Shown: positions 50,661 to 62,794 of the stretch, one piece after another | Position numbering within the stretch: the stretch's first letter is position 1 | Layout: every line of letters starts with the position of its first letter | NCBI GenBank assembly: GCA_013398295.1 | Contig: VZSF01000873.1 | Coordinates: forward strand, 1,196,072-1,260,071 | Direction: 5' to 3' | Length of the DNA stretch: 64,000 nucleotides | Source of the DNA: Chionis minor | Lineage: Eukaryota > Chordata > Aves > Charadriiformes > Chionididae | The notes under the pieces: generated by a model | Databases searched by the model: none | Told to the model about the DNA's origin: nothing | What the model saw: only the letters and a program-made list of their open reading frames with translations | Made by a program: the position numbers and the translations under genes

Positions 50661-52363
50661 AGGTTTGTGCTTTTAATTATATATGTCTTTTGAGGAGGGG
50701 GGAGATCTTAGAAGCTTTCCAAAACTTGGTGTAGAATTTTGGTCCTAATCAGAATGATTTTAATTGAGTTGGGATTTGTAGTGGGGTTAAAACGGTGAAA
50801 GGCCAGAAACTAATCAACTGAATCACTTGGTCTCCATGTAGCTACTGACTTCAGAAGGATATTTTCCCAGCTAAGAAACCATATGAACATTTAGTTGGAA
50901 TAGTGAAATCCTTGCTGCTTCAGTCAAGGATTTTATCTTTTTAAAGCACGTAGTTCCCTTTTAACTTCAAACCTTTTGAGTAAGTTTGTGGTGAATTTCA
51001 AAATTAACGTATGGAAAACTAGGGATGATGTTTTGTCTGCGTATTGCAGCAGACAGAGCAGAGGTTCGAATGATGGTCTTCTAATTTCAGCCCTGTTACT
51101 GACCCTTTTGAGTGTGGGTGTAAGAACCCCATAATTCTTGGGTTTTAGATCCAGAATGCCCAGCCAGAGGTTGCCTGCATGCTGCTCAGATGGATATACT
51201 TATTTTCCAGCTTGCATTTTGTACTCGTCTCAAACGGCCATCAGTCTATCTGAGGCTATTACATGGCTCTGAATGCAAGGAATTTGGTGGAAGAAGCCAG
51301 GCAGGAGCATTGGCTTAAACAATGTGTTTTTTCTGCAGTGTAGTTGCCAGGTGTGGGGAGAAACTTCTCAACCACAGCCTGGATGACAGGGCGTCTTGCC
51401 AGCATGGAGGAGGAGATGGAGAGACATTGATCTATGAGAAAATTGACCTTACACAAAGGGAGAAGGGTGTCAGTCATCAGCTGCTGTGGGCTGACATGCA
51501 GGGAAAGCAGGTTCTCCGCAAGCGAGCCATACTCCGCTTCCCTGGGGGACAGGGAGGTACCGAGTCTAAATTGTATCTCCCCGTTGCTTGGAGGAAATTC
51601 CAGGTTGTAGGTAGGAGGGTAGGTTTAGGTCTCTGTTTCTTTAAAACTAATTCTTTTAATTCCTCATGACTAAATAAATCCTACTTTGATTTCATTCTGT
51701 GGCACAATGGAAGGTTTTCTCTATAGGCTCCTGAAGGAAAATGCTTGCAGGTGCCAAGTGTTTTGTTAGGCAGGCTGGGATAGGGAGCTGGAAGATGCAA
51801 TTAGGGAGTTGTTGGGTTATCTGTCCCATCACAAGAGCAAAAGGGGATAGGCATTACTCTACTTGAAAGGGCCTGTGGACTGGAAAAGGGCCTCAGGAGG
51901 AGCAGCGTACACAGATACAGTTGCGTAGACAACTTTGAAAAGTGCAAGCAGCGGGCTATAGTTCCTCTAAGAATGGCTGGCTAATTTCCTCAAGGATGAT
52001 TGCAGGATTAGGTGTTTCTAATACCAGCACAGCAGTTCAAAAATGGAGAGAAGTGCACATCTGGACCAGCATACCTGGGAATGCCATGTTTGTCTTCACA
52101 TGCCTGAGATGGACAATTAAGTTCTACTTTACTTAGGAATTACAGAAAACAGGAGTTAGCCATCATTATTTGTAACCAGACTTCTCCATGAAGGAGAGTC
52201 GTGTTTCCTTAGCTGGAGTAAACCAGCCCTACTGTGTCAGAAAACGTACTGGGTCAGAAACAGTTACTGGTCCATGCTGTGTTTTGTTGATGTGGTGGGA
52301 TAAAAACTGCTCTGCATGTCTTTTGCGTGAAATGAGCAAGGGAGAAAATTATATAGATGCCTT

Positions 52364-52389
52364 GGGGGGGGGGGGGNGGGGGGGGGGGG
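52364..52389. repeat. G homopolymer with an undetermined base
   Basis: Twenty-five G with a single N at 52377. The N marks a base-calling or gap-closing uncertainty, so the true length is unknown. Long G runs can form quadruplexes and are hard to sequence. Confidence 0.85.
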
Positions 52390-52978
52390 CTCAAATTTCA
52401 AAACAGACCTGGCCGTAGTGTGTGGTAAGCAGGCGTCACTAGGAATACGATACTCTGCTTTAGTGCTGCCTTCCTTGCTTACCAGGAATACAGAAACACC
52501 TCTCAGTTTGCACTGGATAATTTAGCAGAGTAATTTCCTTACATGTGTAGTAACAAAGATGGTGCAGGAAAAGATTGTAGATAGGGGTTTTTTTTTCTTA
52601 TTTCTGAGTATAGTTTAATGCAGTGTTTGTATATATCGGGCTTAAACGGCATATCTTTGACGTACATTACTATTTGAGTTTGTTGTGAGAAAATTCTAAT
52701 TTGTGGTTGCAACTCTTTATTTAGTCTTGTTTTTAACTAAATATGATATTTGTGGGTGGGTACATGAGACAGAGTCTTAGGCTCATGCATCTTTTTTTAG
52801 TGAAATTAATCCTGAAGAGAGGTAAACATCTAGGGGAAAAATATTTTTTGTATCCAGCTAAAATGCAGAATGAGAAAATTTCAGGCAGAGTGCTACAATA
52901 GTTAATGGGTAGGCAATTATTTTGATGATTTACAGCCTTTTGTTGAAATACCATGGAACCAGTAATTGTTGCAATAAA

Positions 52979-53065
52979 CATTTTTGCACATTTAATTTTT
53001 CTGCAAAAATATGTAACATGAAAATTACCCGTTTTGTGGTAATTTGCATATTTAAATATGCAAAT
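52979..53065. promoter_or_regulatory. Dyad-rich AT block with a perfect 24-bp palindrome holding two POU octamers
   Basis: At 53042-53065, ATTTGCATATTT is followed directly by its reverse complement. It therefore carries the octamer ATTTGCAT and its mirror ATGCAAAT, known binding sites of POU-family factors. Just upstream, AAATTACC (53022-53029) pairs with GGTAATTT (53038-53045), giving homeodomain-type TAATT cores, and ATTTTTGCA (52980-52988) pairs with TGCAAAAAT (53002-53010). The symmetry and motifs are read directly; enhancer function is inference. AT-rich composition raises the chance of such dyads, but a perfect 24-bp palindrome is rare in 64 kb. Confidence 0.4.
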
Positions 53066-54060
53066 CAGGCACAACACATTTGGTGATTTGCGGGTTTTCA
53101 GTAGCTAGATGTATGACCTGTGGAGAAGAATAGGGGAGCTGGAAGTTGCTCAAAAAAATGGAATTGTTATCCTGGTGAGAGACTCGTGATAACAGATAGA
53201 CACGGCTTGTATGGACTTGCTGATTAGAGAGTGACTCTTTTGATGTTGTTGTGTCATAATGGTTAGGTGAGAGTAATGAATTTGTGCTAAGACGAGACAC
53301 TTGGTATTGGATTTTTGCAAGTGGTGGCATGGTGTCTCATACCAATAACAGTGGCCCGATATATTTGTATACGTGTAGGGTTTTGACCTCTGTTATTGAT
53401 ACTGTCAAAAAGAAATTCAGTGTTATCTGCCACGATTCTGCTGTTTGACTTCTGTAGCTGTGAAAATTTTGTTGCAGAGTTGTCCACTGGCAAATTGCAT
53501 AGTCTTGGGTGAGGGCTGGAGGAGTGCAGAAACAGTGGTACCACACGTTTTCATATAATGCTGTGGTGTCCTTTTCTCCAGAAGTATGCCTTTGTCACTG
53601 ACCCCAAGTTAGGTACATTGTGTTGGGTGGCTCCAGAAGACAGCTTCTATCTCTGGAAATGGTTTATAGAAGTCTGAACATACCCAATACTTAAGGAAAA
53701 CAATTGGCAGTATTAAAATACTCTGTTTTATGGAAGTAGATCATTGTCTTAGTTCCTCTGGGAGGGGAAAAGAATTATTGCCTGGGTCCTTTAAGGCAGT
53801 TTGAGAGCCACATAAATGTTTTCACAGTGACTTAAAACTGAATTAAAGCCAGAACAAGAATGTTTTTGTACAGTAACGGATACTTAATGCCAGAAAGTTG
53901 ATTAATATTACATCTTTTCCCGAACATGATCTATGTAACAACATGAGGTTTGCATTGGAATAGCTGGCTCGGGTTCACAACATTGGCAAGGCTCCCTTTT
54001 CTCCTTCTAAAAACAAAACTTCTCCCTTTCACTCTTATCTTCCCTCTTTGTTTTGGGTAG

Positions 54061-54240
54061 TTTTATGAATGTGCAATCGACTCGCTTTACGCGGCACGAG
54101 CTCCGCAACATGCAGCATATGTGTACGTGTACGGACCAGGCATTTCTCTGCCAGACACCGGGGTAAAGCAGAAGGGTTCGTACATCGGCACTCTGCTGTC
54201 TCTGCAACGGAGCCCCCCGCTATCTCAAGATATAAAGCGT
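54061..54240. promoter_or_regulatory. CpG-retaining block, candidate intronic regulatory element
   Basis: I count 14 CpGs in 180 bases (for example ATCGACTCGC, TTTACGCGGCACG, GTACGTGTACGGAC, TTCGTACATCGGC) inside AT-rich, CpG-poor intron. No repeat family is recognised. A 68-residue open frame crosses it, but it is Arg/Ser-rich with no recognisable domain and is treated as chance. A minor intronic promoter or enhancer is possible. Confidence 0.4.
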
Positions 54241-55933
54241 TACCTGGTGCAGGACTAAACTCCAGGAGGGCTTGAGAGAGAAAGCTTTGCCCATGGCGTC
54301 AGCAGTTGGCTGAACCCAGTCCAGTGATTCTGCTGCTTATGCAGCCACAGCCTGATTATTGTAGGTGTTATAAATTGGCTTCTGAATGGCTGGCTGGATG
54401 TATCCTATAAAATATTTGCCTGCAGATTCATTTGTAGGAATACTTCAGAAAATTGGGGAAAACACAATAAATTTTTATAGCTCACTTCAGTGTCAATTCC
54501 TGCACGAAATTCTTAGTTACTCTGTTAGTAATTGAGCGCATCTATGGCTTTACTCCATCCAGCATTTTTTTAGCCATTATTATAGCTGCACCTAGTACAC
54601 ACACAATTTGCACAGTTGCACTGGTTTGCCTAGGGATTCTTTATCACAGTTTCAAATGAAATACCCCTTCATACCATACTTCAAATGAAGTCCCTGTATG
54701 GGATCCTGGGTGAATATTGGTGTCCGGGGTCCGGTTCCCCCGATGCAGAGAGCACTGCAGTGCATCCGTGGGGATCACACCTGCCATAAGGTTTTGCTCT
54801 GCTGCCATAAATTATATCAGTAGTTTAAAAACACCAGTGCTTGCAAGTTTTGAATGTAGTGGTTCAGTTTCTTTGCATTTGATCATCACTGCTAACCAAA
54901 AGACCCACAAGTATTTCACTCTGGCACTCTTATTGTTTCAGCTTAATAATAATAATAATTGCTTTGGAGGACGTGGCATTTTGAGAACAAGCATTCAGGC
55001 AGATATGGATAAAAGGATATCCATTTAGTCTATGTGAAGTGTCTGAACACTAATAATTTACTTGCACTTTTAATTATTTGTTGGTAGAGCTCTTACCTTT
55101 AACTAAAAGCTGTTCTGGAAGTATAGAGCTGATTAAGGTAGCAGAAAATAATCATAATTCAAGATTACAAGAGACTTCTCCTTTAATAATGTGAGTTTCA
55201 CAACTCCTGTGGGCTGGACCTTCTGTTTTTCTGATTTTTAATGAAATTATTACTTTAAGAACGAATCCTTATTGACTGCTCTTTCACAAGAAAAAGAATA
55301 ACAGGGAGCAGAACACTGGATATTGTGCATGTCAGAGTTATCTCTAGGATGGGAGATTGTAGCTGTGACATGTCTACCTCTGGCCTTAGTAAAGCATGAG
55401 GTACACCTTTTCTGTGTCTCTGAATGGCTCAGAAATACTGAAGAGCTGGCAGACATGAAGGAGAGTGCAATTTGCTACATAAGAAGACACAAAAGAATTA
55501 GTAATCATTTTATTATTACATCAGATTCGGTCTCAGTAATATTTAATGCAGAGTTTTGGGGTTTTGGGAGAGTTTATTGTTTTCTTTCCTTTGAGAAGTG
55601 GGTGTTTCAATCTTATTATCGATTATTTTTCAACAAGATTTCCTGAGGGGCTTTTTCGTCTTTCCTGGTGATTTCATCTTTTCACTGAACTCTGTCTTAC
55701 TAGCTATTTGGGCCAGAGTTTAATCCTGTATTGTACTCTCTATATCTAAATAACTTACATCTAAATTTTTACTCGGTAGCAAAATCATAGTCCAGGGACG
55801 CGCACACACATACCCCACCCCTTAAATACTTGGCTTGTAATAGTGTTTTGTCATCAAGTTAATGTTTTGATACTTGTTCACATAATATGTTGGTGAATTT
55901 TGCAGAACTTATTATTGCAGAAAGGTTTTTATG

Positions 55934-55951
55934 CCTATCTAGCTAGATAGG
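55934..55951. promoter_or_regulatory. 18-bp perfect palindrome with opposed GATA motifs
   Basis: CCTATCTAGCTAGATAGG is self-complementary. It holds CTATCT and AGATAG, two inverted GATA-factor half-sites. Function is not shown by sequence alone. Confidence 0.3.
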
Positions 55952-56649
55952 ACAGTATTCTAGGTGCTGGAAGAAATAAACACTGTTTTTTATAGAAACT
56001 GATACCATCTACTGTTTAACTAGAGGCAGCTTGACTAGGACTGTTTTGCATCTACATCTCTCCTTTTTTATTGTGTTTTCAGGCTTTAAGCTTTTTAAGC
56101 TTTTCCTGTGAGACTGAACGTTTTTTCTCTCCCATTTCTCTCTTCCCCCCTTTCAAGAATCTTACAAATTAAGACAAAAGATAATTACTCAGAGGGTAAA
56201 ACTGGCAGGGTTCCCACGACACTTAAAATTAATGAGCTGTTGCATATAAAATATACCTTGTCTCATGTTCGCTGGGTTGGTGTGGTGTGTTTGTTTGGTG
56301 GTTTGGTTGGGGTTTTTTGTGAACTATAAAACTGCACAATTTGGCTTTTTGGCTGTGTTTTCTGTTTTAGTAATTTTCGGTTTATAAAGTGGCAACCGAA
56401 TTAGAAAACTAATCTCTCTGACTTAATGTTTCCATATGAGCAGATCAGTATACACAATTTGTTCCCTCCAAAGGAAAATATCACTTGCAGTGATGAAATA
56501 CATATTAACAAAGCTGCCATCGGTTATTTGTGCTATGCGTTATTAAAAATAAATAGTCATGCTTCGTGCATCTGTAGTGCCTTCCATCTGATGTGAGAAC
56601 TCCTTACAAAGGAGGACAAATGTATTGTCGTGAACTCACCAAGAGGGGT

Positions 56650-56795
56650 TGGCAATTATTATCAGTTCCATCACTGGAAATGAGACACGGAGGTGACATG
56701 ACTTTCACTGAAATCACTGAGAAATCCTCGGCTGGCTGGGGCACCGCCGGTGGCTCGTGAGCTCAGGAGTGACAGAGCCACTGGGGAATTTGCGG
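56650..56795 (-). repeat. Possible MIR-like SINE relic, antisense
   Basis: GGCAATTATTATCAGTTCCA, GGAAATGAGACACGGAGGTG, ACATGACTTTCACTGAAATC and GACAGAGCCACTGGGGAATT resemble the reverse complement of the MIR core ('attattatcccattttacagatggggaaactgaggcac...gtgacttgcc...tggcagagctgggaat'), with an inserted or diverged middle part. Identified by eye. Confidence 0.4.
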
Positions 56796-58266
56796 TGACT
56801 TCACTGCCGATGCCTTTTCTCTTGTTCTTACTCAATTTATGCAAGAGGGAAGGAAGAGAGGAGCAATTCCATTTTTTTATTTTTTACATAATCTCCTTTA
56901 ACACTTAAGACCAACTGAATATGATAAGTGACCAGAATAACGAATTTGTCAATACCTTACTGGAGTTTCGGCTTTTGGAGGTGCTGTGGGAAGGTAGATA
57001 GCTGGTTGGGAAGATTTGGAGGTAGTTGTCTACTCAAAAGCACCTTAGATGCCCCCCCTCTGTCCAGCAGGATTGTTGGGTTTTTATTATTACTACTGTT
57101 AATGTTGCTACTCCTGTAATACTACAGGACATCTGTAGAGACAGCTTAGCCTCACGATTTCGATAAAAAGGTATGTATTGTAGGTGTATCACGTTTAGTG
57201 ACAAAAGAAGGCTTTCATTGCACAAGAAAACAATAATTTAATTAATTTCGTTAATATTCCCAAACAGATGGGGTGTGTTGTGTGTAATAAATACGATTTT
57301 TAGATACTTGTGAATTTTCTTATTTACATCCTTTACTAAACCATGGCAAAAAAGGCAGGGTAAAAACCAAGAATAGATGAGTAGAGAAGTCAGGAGGGCA
57401 CTTGCCAGTGGGGATCATATAAGCCTCACAGACCTCTGTCAAGTGCTTCACTGAAGACGGGGCAGCACTGACATAAATTTACCACATTTTTGATTAACAA
57501 ACAGAGAAACGTGACATGGTTGGGTTTTTTTAACCTCAGCTTTTCACGTGCCCTGAGAACAAAAGAGCAGTGACTGTTCTTAAGTAAATTCAGCTGAGGG
57601 ACAGGAACAAAACTTGCTTGTATACGTGTGTATAGTATGTATTGTACAAAAAATACAGTTTCTGTTCTGTGCTTTCTGATCCCTTCACGTCAGCAGAAGG
57701 CTAGGACGCTCAGCATAGGTCCCAGCATTACTTTATATGACTTGTTCCAGAATGGTTTTAGTATTTTCCTTTCTCTGCAGAAGTACCTTTTTCTGTTTGC
57801 AGCTTGTCTGCTATAGGCAAATTGCTGTCAGTTTGGTTCAGCAGTTTGGATATTGATGAAAACAAAACATGCTTTTTCATGGAACATTTCCTTTCTTTTA
57901 CATTAAATTAAAAAAATAAATTCTTTTTCTGTTTAGGTTATGTTTAGAATTCCATCTCTGCAACAGCAAGAAGTTAATTAAAACTGTCATAAATAAAAAT
58001 CAAACTGATAAGTCTAAATTTAGGTCAATCAAAACAGTAGTATACCTTGTATGTTTTAATTTGGATATTGAAGATAATGTGTGTTAACAAGCAAAGGAAA
58101 TACCTTAGTAAATCTGTTCATAAGAAGAAATATGCAAAGTAGTGCTTCTATTTCTGTATTGATTTTAGTTTAGATATAAGAAGACATTTACTAAATATCC
58201 AACACTGACAGCAGAGAAAGCTGGATTGTTTTGAATGAAGAGTTTAGGCTTGTACTTCTGCGTGCG

Positions 58267-58319
58267 CCTCCCCGCNCCCCCCCCCTCTCCCCCCCCCCCC
58301 CCCCCCCCCTTTTTTTTTT
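58267..58319. repeat. C-run with an undetermined base, then T-run, upstream of an acceptor
   Basis: About 40 bases of nearly pure C with an N at 58276, then ten T. The tract ends 32 bases before the exon at 58352, so it sits in or just upstream of the branch-point/polypyrimidine zone. The N shows that the length is not resolved. The minus strand carries the matching G-run. Confidence 0.85.
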
Positions 58320-58351
58320 GTTGTTAATAGTCTGATTTTCTTTCTCCTCAG

Positions 58352-58581
58352 TTTTCAATGGGTCCAGCAAATCATCGAAGGAGAAAGAACCTGCTCAGAA
58401 ACACAAAAGCAAAGAGGCCACGCCAGGGAAGGAGAGGAACAGCGAACATAAGGCTGAGAGCCGAAAAGACCAGGCTGCTGCTAATCATCATCCTACTACA
58501 AACACTGGCTCCTCTACGAAAGGGCTCACCGCGAACAACCACCACACTCTTCATAGATCGGCTCAGGACTTAAGGAAACAG
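58352..58581 (+). CDS. JARID2: JARID2 coding exon (human residues ~224-300), probably exon 6; disordered Lys/Ser/His-rich linker
   Basis: 230 bp, acceptor TTTCTCCTCAG, donor AACAG|GTAATG. Two bases complete Val224, then 76 codons end exactly on a codon (phase 0), the frame in which the next large exon of JARID2 begins in mammals. The sequence starts [20 protein letters not shown], continues through a Lys/Glu/Asn-rich region ([20 protein letters not shown]) and a His-rich part ([17 protein letters not shown]). It is low-complexity and presumably disordered, within the broad nucleosome/PRC2-stimulating N-terminal half of JARID2. It is about two codons shorter than human as I recall it and the least conserved of the four exons. 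An overlapping Arg-rich frame (58358-58573) is out of frame and not real. Confidence 0.96.
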
Positions 58582-58720
58582 GTAATGAATTGTACCCTAC
58601 TGTGGACACATGGGAAATGCAGACTTTTAAGGTGCTAACTCCATTTCCCACTGCCTGGCATAGAGTGAACATGGCAGTCCTTAAAAACGCACTCTGGAGA
58701 TAGCAGGGAGTTAATTTTCA

Positions 58721-58760
58721 GTGAAAGAGAGAGAAAGAGAGAAAGAAGGAAAAAAGAAAA
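58721..58760. repeat. GA-rich purine repeat
   Basis: GAAAGAGAGA-type units over about 40 bases. Simple repeat. Confidence 0.8.
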
Positions 58761-61700
58761 GTGATACAACCATGGGAAGTCAGTATGATAAAGCATGCCT
58801 TACAACCCTGTCTTGATACTATCCAGTATATACATATGAAAGAGTAAAGTTCACATTGCTATTTATTAAACCTTTCTGACTGGCAGTCTTGTTGACCTCT
58901 CTGCTGACAGTGCCAAGGCTGGCAGCACATGGAAAAAGGAACTCCTTTTGTGTGCTGCTGGTCTGCTCGGGTTATCTTAGAGGCTTCCTGACGTTGTAGA
59001 GGAGCTGACGTTACACTCAGCTGTCTTGTATTGCATCCCAGCAATACAAACCTCAGAGTCTGGGGAAAAATGTTTTGCCCGATGCATAAAGAACATGCTG
59101 TAGGATATTGCCTCCTCCACAGTGGACGTACCAGATGGGGGAAAATGCTGCAGACTTTCATGTTACCTGGTTGAAAGTTAGCAAAAATACTCATCAAGAG
59201 GTTTGTCTCAGCCTGACTTGTGGTGTGCAAGTTTAGCAGACCAGTCTCTTGGTGCTTGTGACTGGTGTTTGGGCAGGATGCGTATCCATCTATTTTTGAT
59301 GACTGGATCAAAGGGATTCTACAATAGCAACTGTAAAATAAGGGTTTCATAAATGACTTTCAAAAGTCACCAGTCAGTGTCTTTATTCAGTCTGGGGCTG
59401 GGTTAGCAGGGTACCTACATTAGGGCAATGCAGTGCAGAAAGAAAGCTTGCTGCACCTGTGCTTTTTTTTTTTTTTTAATTTTGCAGTGGTTAATTCTCA
59501 ACAGCACAATTAGAGACACTGTTTATTTGCTGACATCTAAAGAATTTTCTTCTAAGTAGGCTGGCCTGAACTTCAGTGGAGCTGGAATTGCCATCTTGTA
59601 GGGTTATCAAGGCCCTAACTGACACCTCTCAGTCATAGGTTTGGAAATTAAAAATGATAAAAAGAAAAACAGTGGTGCCCTTGCTGAGGAAATTGTCCGT
59701 GCCCTGTGGTGTTTAGCTTCTCCTGAAATGCCTTCACTGGATTTGTGTTACCTTCTAAATCAAATTTGAGATCCTGAAAGCTATCTACGGTATATTTCTC
59801 TGTACCTCTGTAAGACTTCTATTCTCTATTACCCCATGGCAAATTTTGCTTTTCTAGTCATCAGCTTGAATGCCTCCTTTCTTTTGCCTCCTTTTGGCTT
59901 TCTTTTTTGTGATTACCAGCATCCTAAGGTCATTGCTGTGACATGTTCTGCCATGAGCTCTTAGTGTTGAACAAGTTTTCCGAAGTGTAAGGATGTACTT
60001 CATTCTTAATTATTTTAACTCACTGGAACACTTGTGTGAAGGGCTTTAAAATTGCATCATCAAAGTATGAATGGTTAAAATTCCTGTGAAAGTGAACTGC
60101 CGTCACTTGTGAAGATAGCTCTGAGAAGGGAAAAGACAGGTGTAGAAGAATTTTGTCCACAATCCAAATGGGTTTTGCTTCGTAGAGTATTATATGTTTT
60201 CAATCACGCTACAAAAAATGGAGTGGAATTCCTAAAGCGATGCAGTGCAACCAACAGTCAGGCCACACAGGGACCTCACAGGCTGTGGTCCTCAAGCTTC
60301 AGAAAATAAGGGGGCTGTAAGTTGAGATGATGATATTTTTTTAAAAAAAAGTAGAGTAGGTGTTTAAATTTTCTTCTGTGACCCACTGTAACATAAGTAC
60401 TTTCTTACTAATCTTAATGAAAATGTGGCTGTAACTAATTAAAGGTGGATTATCCACTTTACCTGACAGAAAGACTTAGCTTTGTGCAAAACCTTAGACT
60501 TGCCAGTTATGTGACATTGCTAAATTTCCTGCCCTTGTCTTGAGTCTTTGTTGGCATTTTCAGTATTTTCCCAAAGGAGACTTGTTTGCCCAGGGTGCCA
60601 GCCACATGTTCCTTCTGTCTTGCAGTATGTTTTTGCTCCTTGTTCGTGTGCATTTACATGGTTTATTTACATGTGTGTTTTTGTTTTCTTCAGTCTCAGT
60701 GAAAATGAAGGCAGAACACTAGAAATTACCTGAGATTTTCTTTTTTCCTCTCGTTCTTTCTTTCCTTTTCTGGTGTGCACTTGCACTTGTCACGTGTTCC
60801 CTCTCTCTCTTTCTTCCTCCCTTGCTATCTTCCCCAATCCCCTACTTCAAAGGGGTTGTGGGCAAAGGAAATGTGGTTCAATGGGGCCCTCTCTTGGCCT
60901 AATATGGTAATATAGCTCTGCAGAGCTCGCATCAACCCAGAAGTATTTTTATGAATGAATTCAAGATCAGTTGCATAACTTGAATTTTGTTGGGACCAAA
61001 ACTGTTGTTGGTATTGCTAACGTTGCTGTTATTACTGTGGTTGTTATCTAATAAGTTGTTTGTTGGCTTTATTTTGTGTGCGTGTGTGTATGTGTCTGGA
61101 GGGTGGATCCTAGGTGCTGTGCAGAGGTGTGTATGTAGACCAGTTCAAATCCAACGAACACATTGCTGCAAGACAATGTGCTGGTCCCATTTGCCTTTTA
61201 AAAGATAAAAATTTTAAAATCTATTGTACTGTCTTTTACTGCAAGGCAAGTGTTCAGTAAATTGGAGAAAAGAGTGGTCTGAAGGCAAATATATGTCAGC
61301 AAAACTGAGAAGATAGCTGAAAAGCAAAGATAAGATTATTCGTATCCCTAGTTTCACCTTTATCTCAAGACTGAGTCATGTAAGGCTAATGTCAATCACT
61401 TTGTTACTATTTGAATTAAATTGACTTCTTTCTTATGTGCTCAGTGTAAGCACTGCCTCGGGATGGAGCTGTGGCATAGACTCCCATTTGGTGAAGCTGC
61501 GCACCTGGCAGTGTGGCCAATTTTTTAGGCTGACTCTGTGTGTGTATGTTTGGTTTGGGGGGAGACATATCTACATTAGAAAGGTAAGAAAATGCCTACT
61601 GCAATTTCTTGTTTCTTTTGGTTCCAATCGTCTGATGGGTCCTCAGAGACAAGTACGGACCAGGAACATGTAGGTGATGACTGACCAGCCAGAATTTCAC

Positions 61701-62794
61701 GTTTGACAATGTGAAATCCTGAATCCACCTGTTGCTTTGATGGTGGACTGTGACCACCTTTGTTCCACTTGTTTCCAGCTGGAAGATGTTTGTTGCAACC
61801 TATTCCTGTTTGAAGCGTGGTCTGTTCTGGTCTATATAGTACTGCTGTATCTTAAACATTATGCTATCCTCTCTGAAGACACTCAAGATACCTGTGGGCG
61901 TTTGGGGAGGGAAGAGGGCAAAGTATTTGAAAACCATCGTGTTGTGTCACCTCTAGAAAGGTGATGGTCCTGAGAAAGTTTTCAGCAGTGCTTCTTTCTT
62001 GTGGGGTCTCCTTAGTTAGCAACCAGAAAGAAGTAAGAGAATTCCTTGTAGTATTCCCAAAGCCAAGTGTTCTGTATTTCAGGACCTGTTTGTCACTGGA
62101 ATAATGTCACTAAGTTTGAATAAAAACTCAAAATAGTGTGCTTATAGTCTGTGATTGGAGGTTAGATAGCAGGAGCTTTATGTACCTGTTCAGTTCAAGA
62201 TTTGGCCCTGAAAGATCTAAGCTTTCTTTGTGTGGAGGTATTCTAACAACTCTCTAGAGTTGTGATAAGTTGCTGCTTCCTTAATTAATTCAGCTTTCCA
62301 GAGGTTTGTATCTTGGCAGTTTTAATTCTGGCCCAAAGCTGATGGTGCTGATAGCATTTCTTCTTTTGAAGAGGAGGAACTGTGAGGATCCCACTTTTCT
62401 CCATGAGCACTTTGTCCATGGCTGTGTTTTCTTCTCAGGCCCTGTGTCACCACCTCTTGCTGAAGGACTGCTCCAGATAGTCTTTCAGACTTCTGGTCAC
62501 AACTTCCTAAAGAAAATTCATAGGAAGACGTGAGTGACAAGGTCCCTTGAAATGTTCTGGGAAACCTCCTGTAGAGGAGATTCCACATCATCCATTGACT
62601 GCTTCTTCCAGCATTTTTCTTTTCTACTCATTCGAAAGTTTTCCTAGTAGTGCCTCAGATCATCTTTGCAGGTAATTAAAGTCGTCCCCCCTCCATCCCT
62701 GCTTTTCACAGGGAACGTGGAAAGAGCATTTACTGTCTTCTTTCAGAGGAGCTCTTTGTGCATCAGAAGACTGATAGAGAGTTGTCCCGTAGTC

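Larger units (their letters stand above)
47659..58351 (+). other. JARID2: JARID2 intron, 10.7 kb
   Basis: Runs from donor GTAGGT to the strong acceptor TTTTCTTTCTCCTCAG. It holds an AC/TA microsatellite (~47867-47930), T-runs (48543-48568), an old CR1 tail (~50545-50660), a G-run with an N (52364-52389), a dyad-rich AT block with a 24-bp palindrome (52979-53065), a CpG block (54061-54240), an 18-bp GATA palindrome (55934-55951), a MIR-like relic (~56650-56795) and a C/T tract (58267-58319). Other parts are unrecognised. Confidence 0.9.

Noticed and set aside
51322..51669. 115-residue plus-strand open frame (Gly/Arg/Leu mixture)
   Set aside because: Considered as a possible alternative exon or retrocopy, but there is no JARID2 similarity and no recognised family.
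52733..53077. 114-residue minus-strand open frame across the palindrome cluster
   Set aside because: AT-rich sequence giving Phe/Ile/Asn-rich translation with no domain. The palindromes, not the frame, are the notable feature.
58358..58573. 72-residue Arg/Lys-rich frame overlapping a JARID2 exon
   Set aside because: It is the wrong frame of a confirmed coding exon. The Arg-rich look comes from shifted Lys/Glu codons.
58859..59350. 163-residue minus-strand open frame in the last intron
   Set aside because: Sequence is Cys/Gln/Ser-rich without a recognised domain, no splice context, and no repeat-protein match by eye. Treated as chance.
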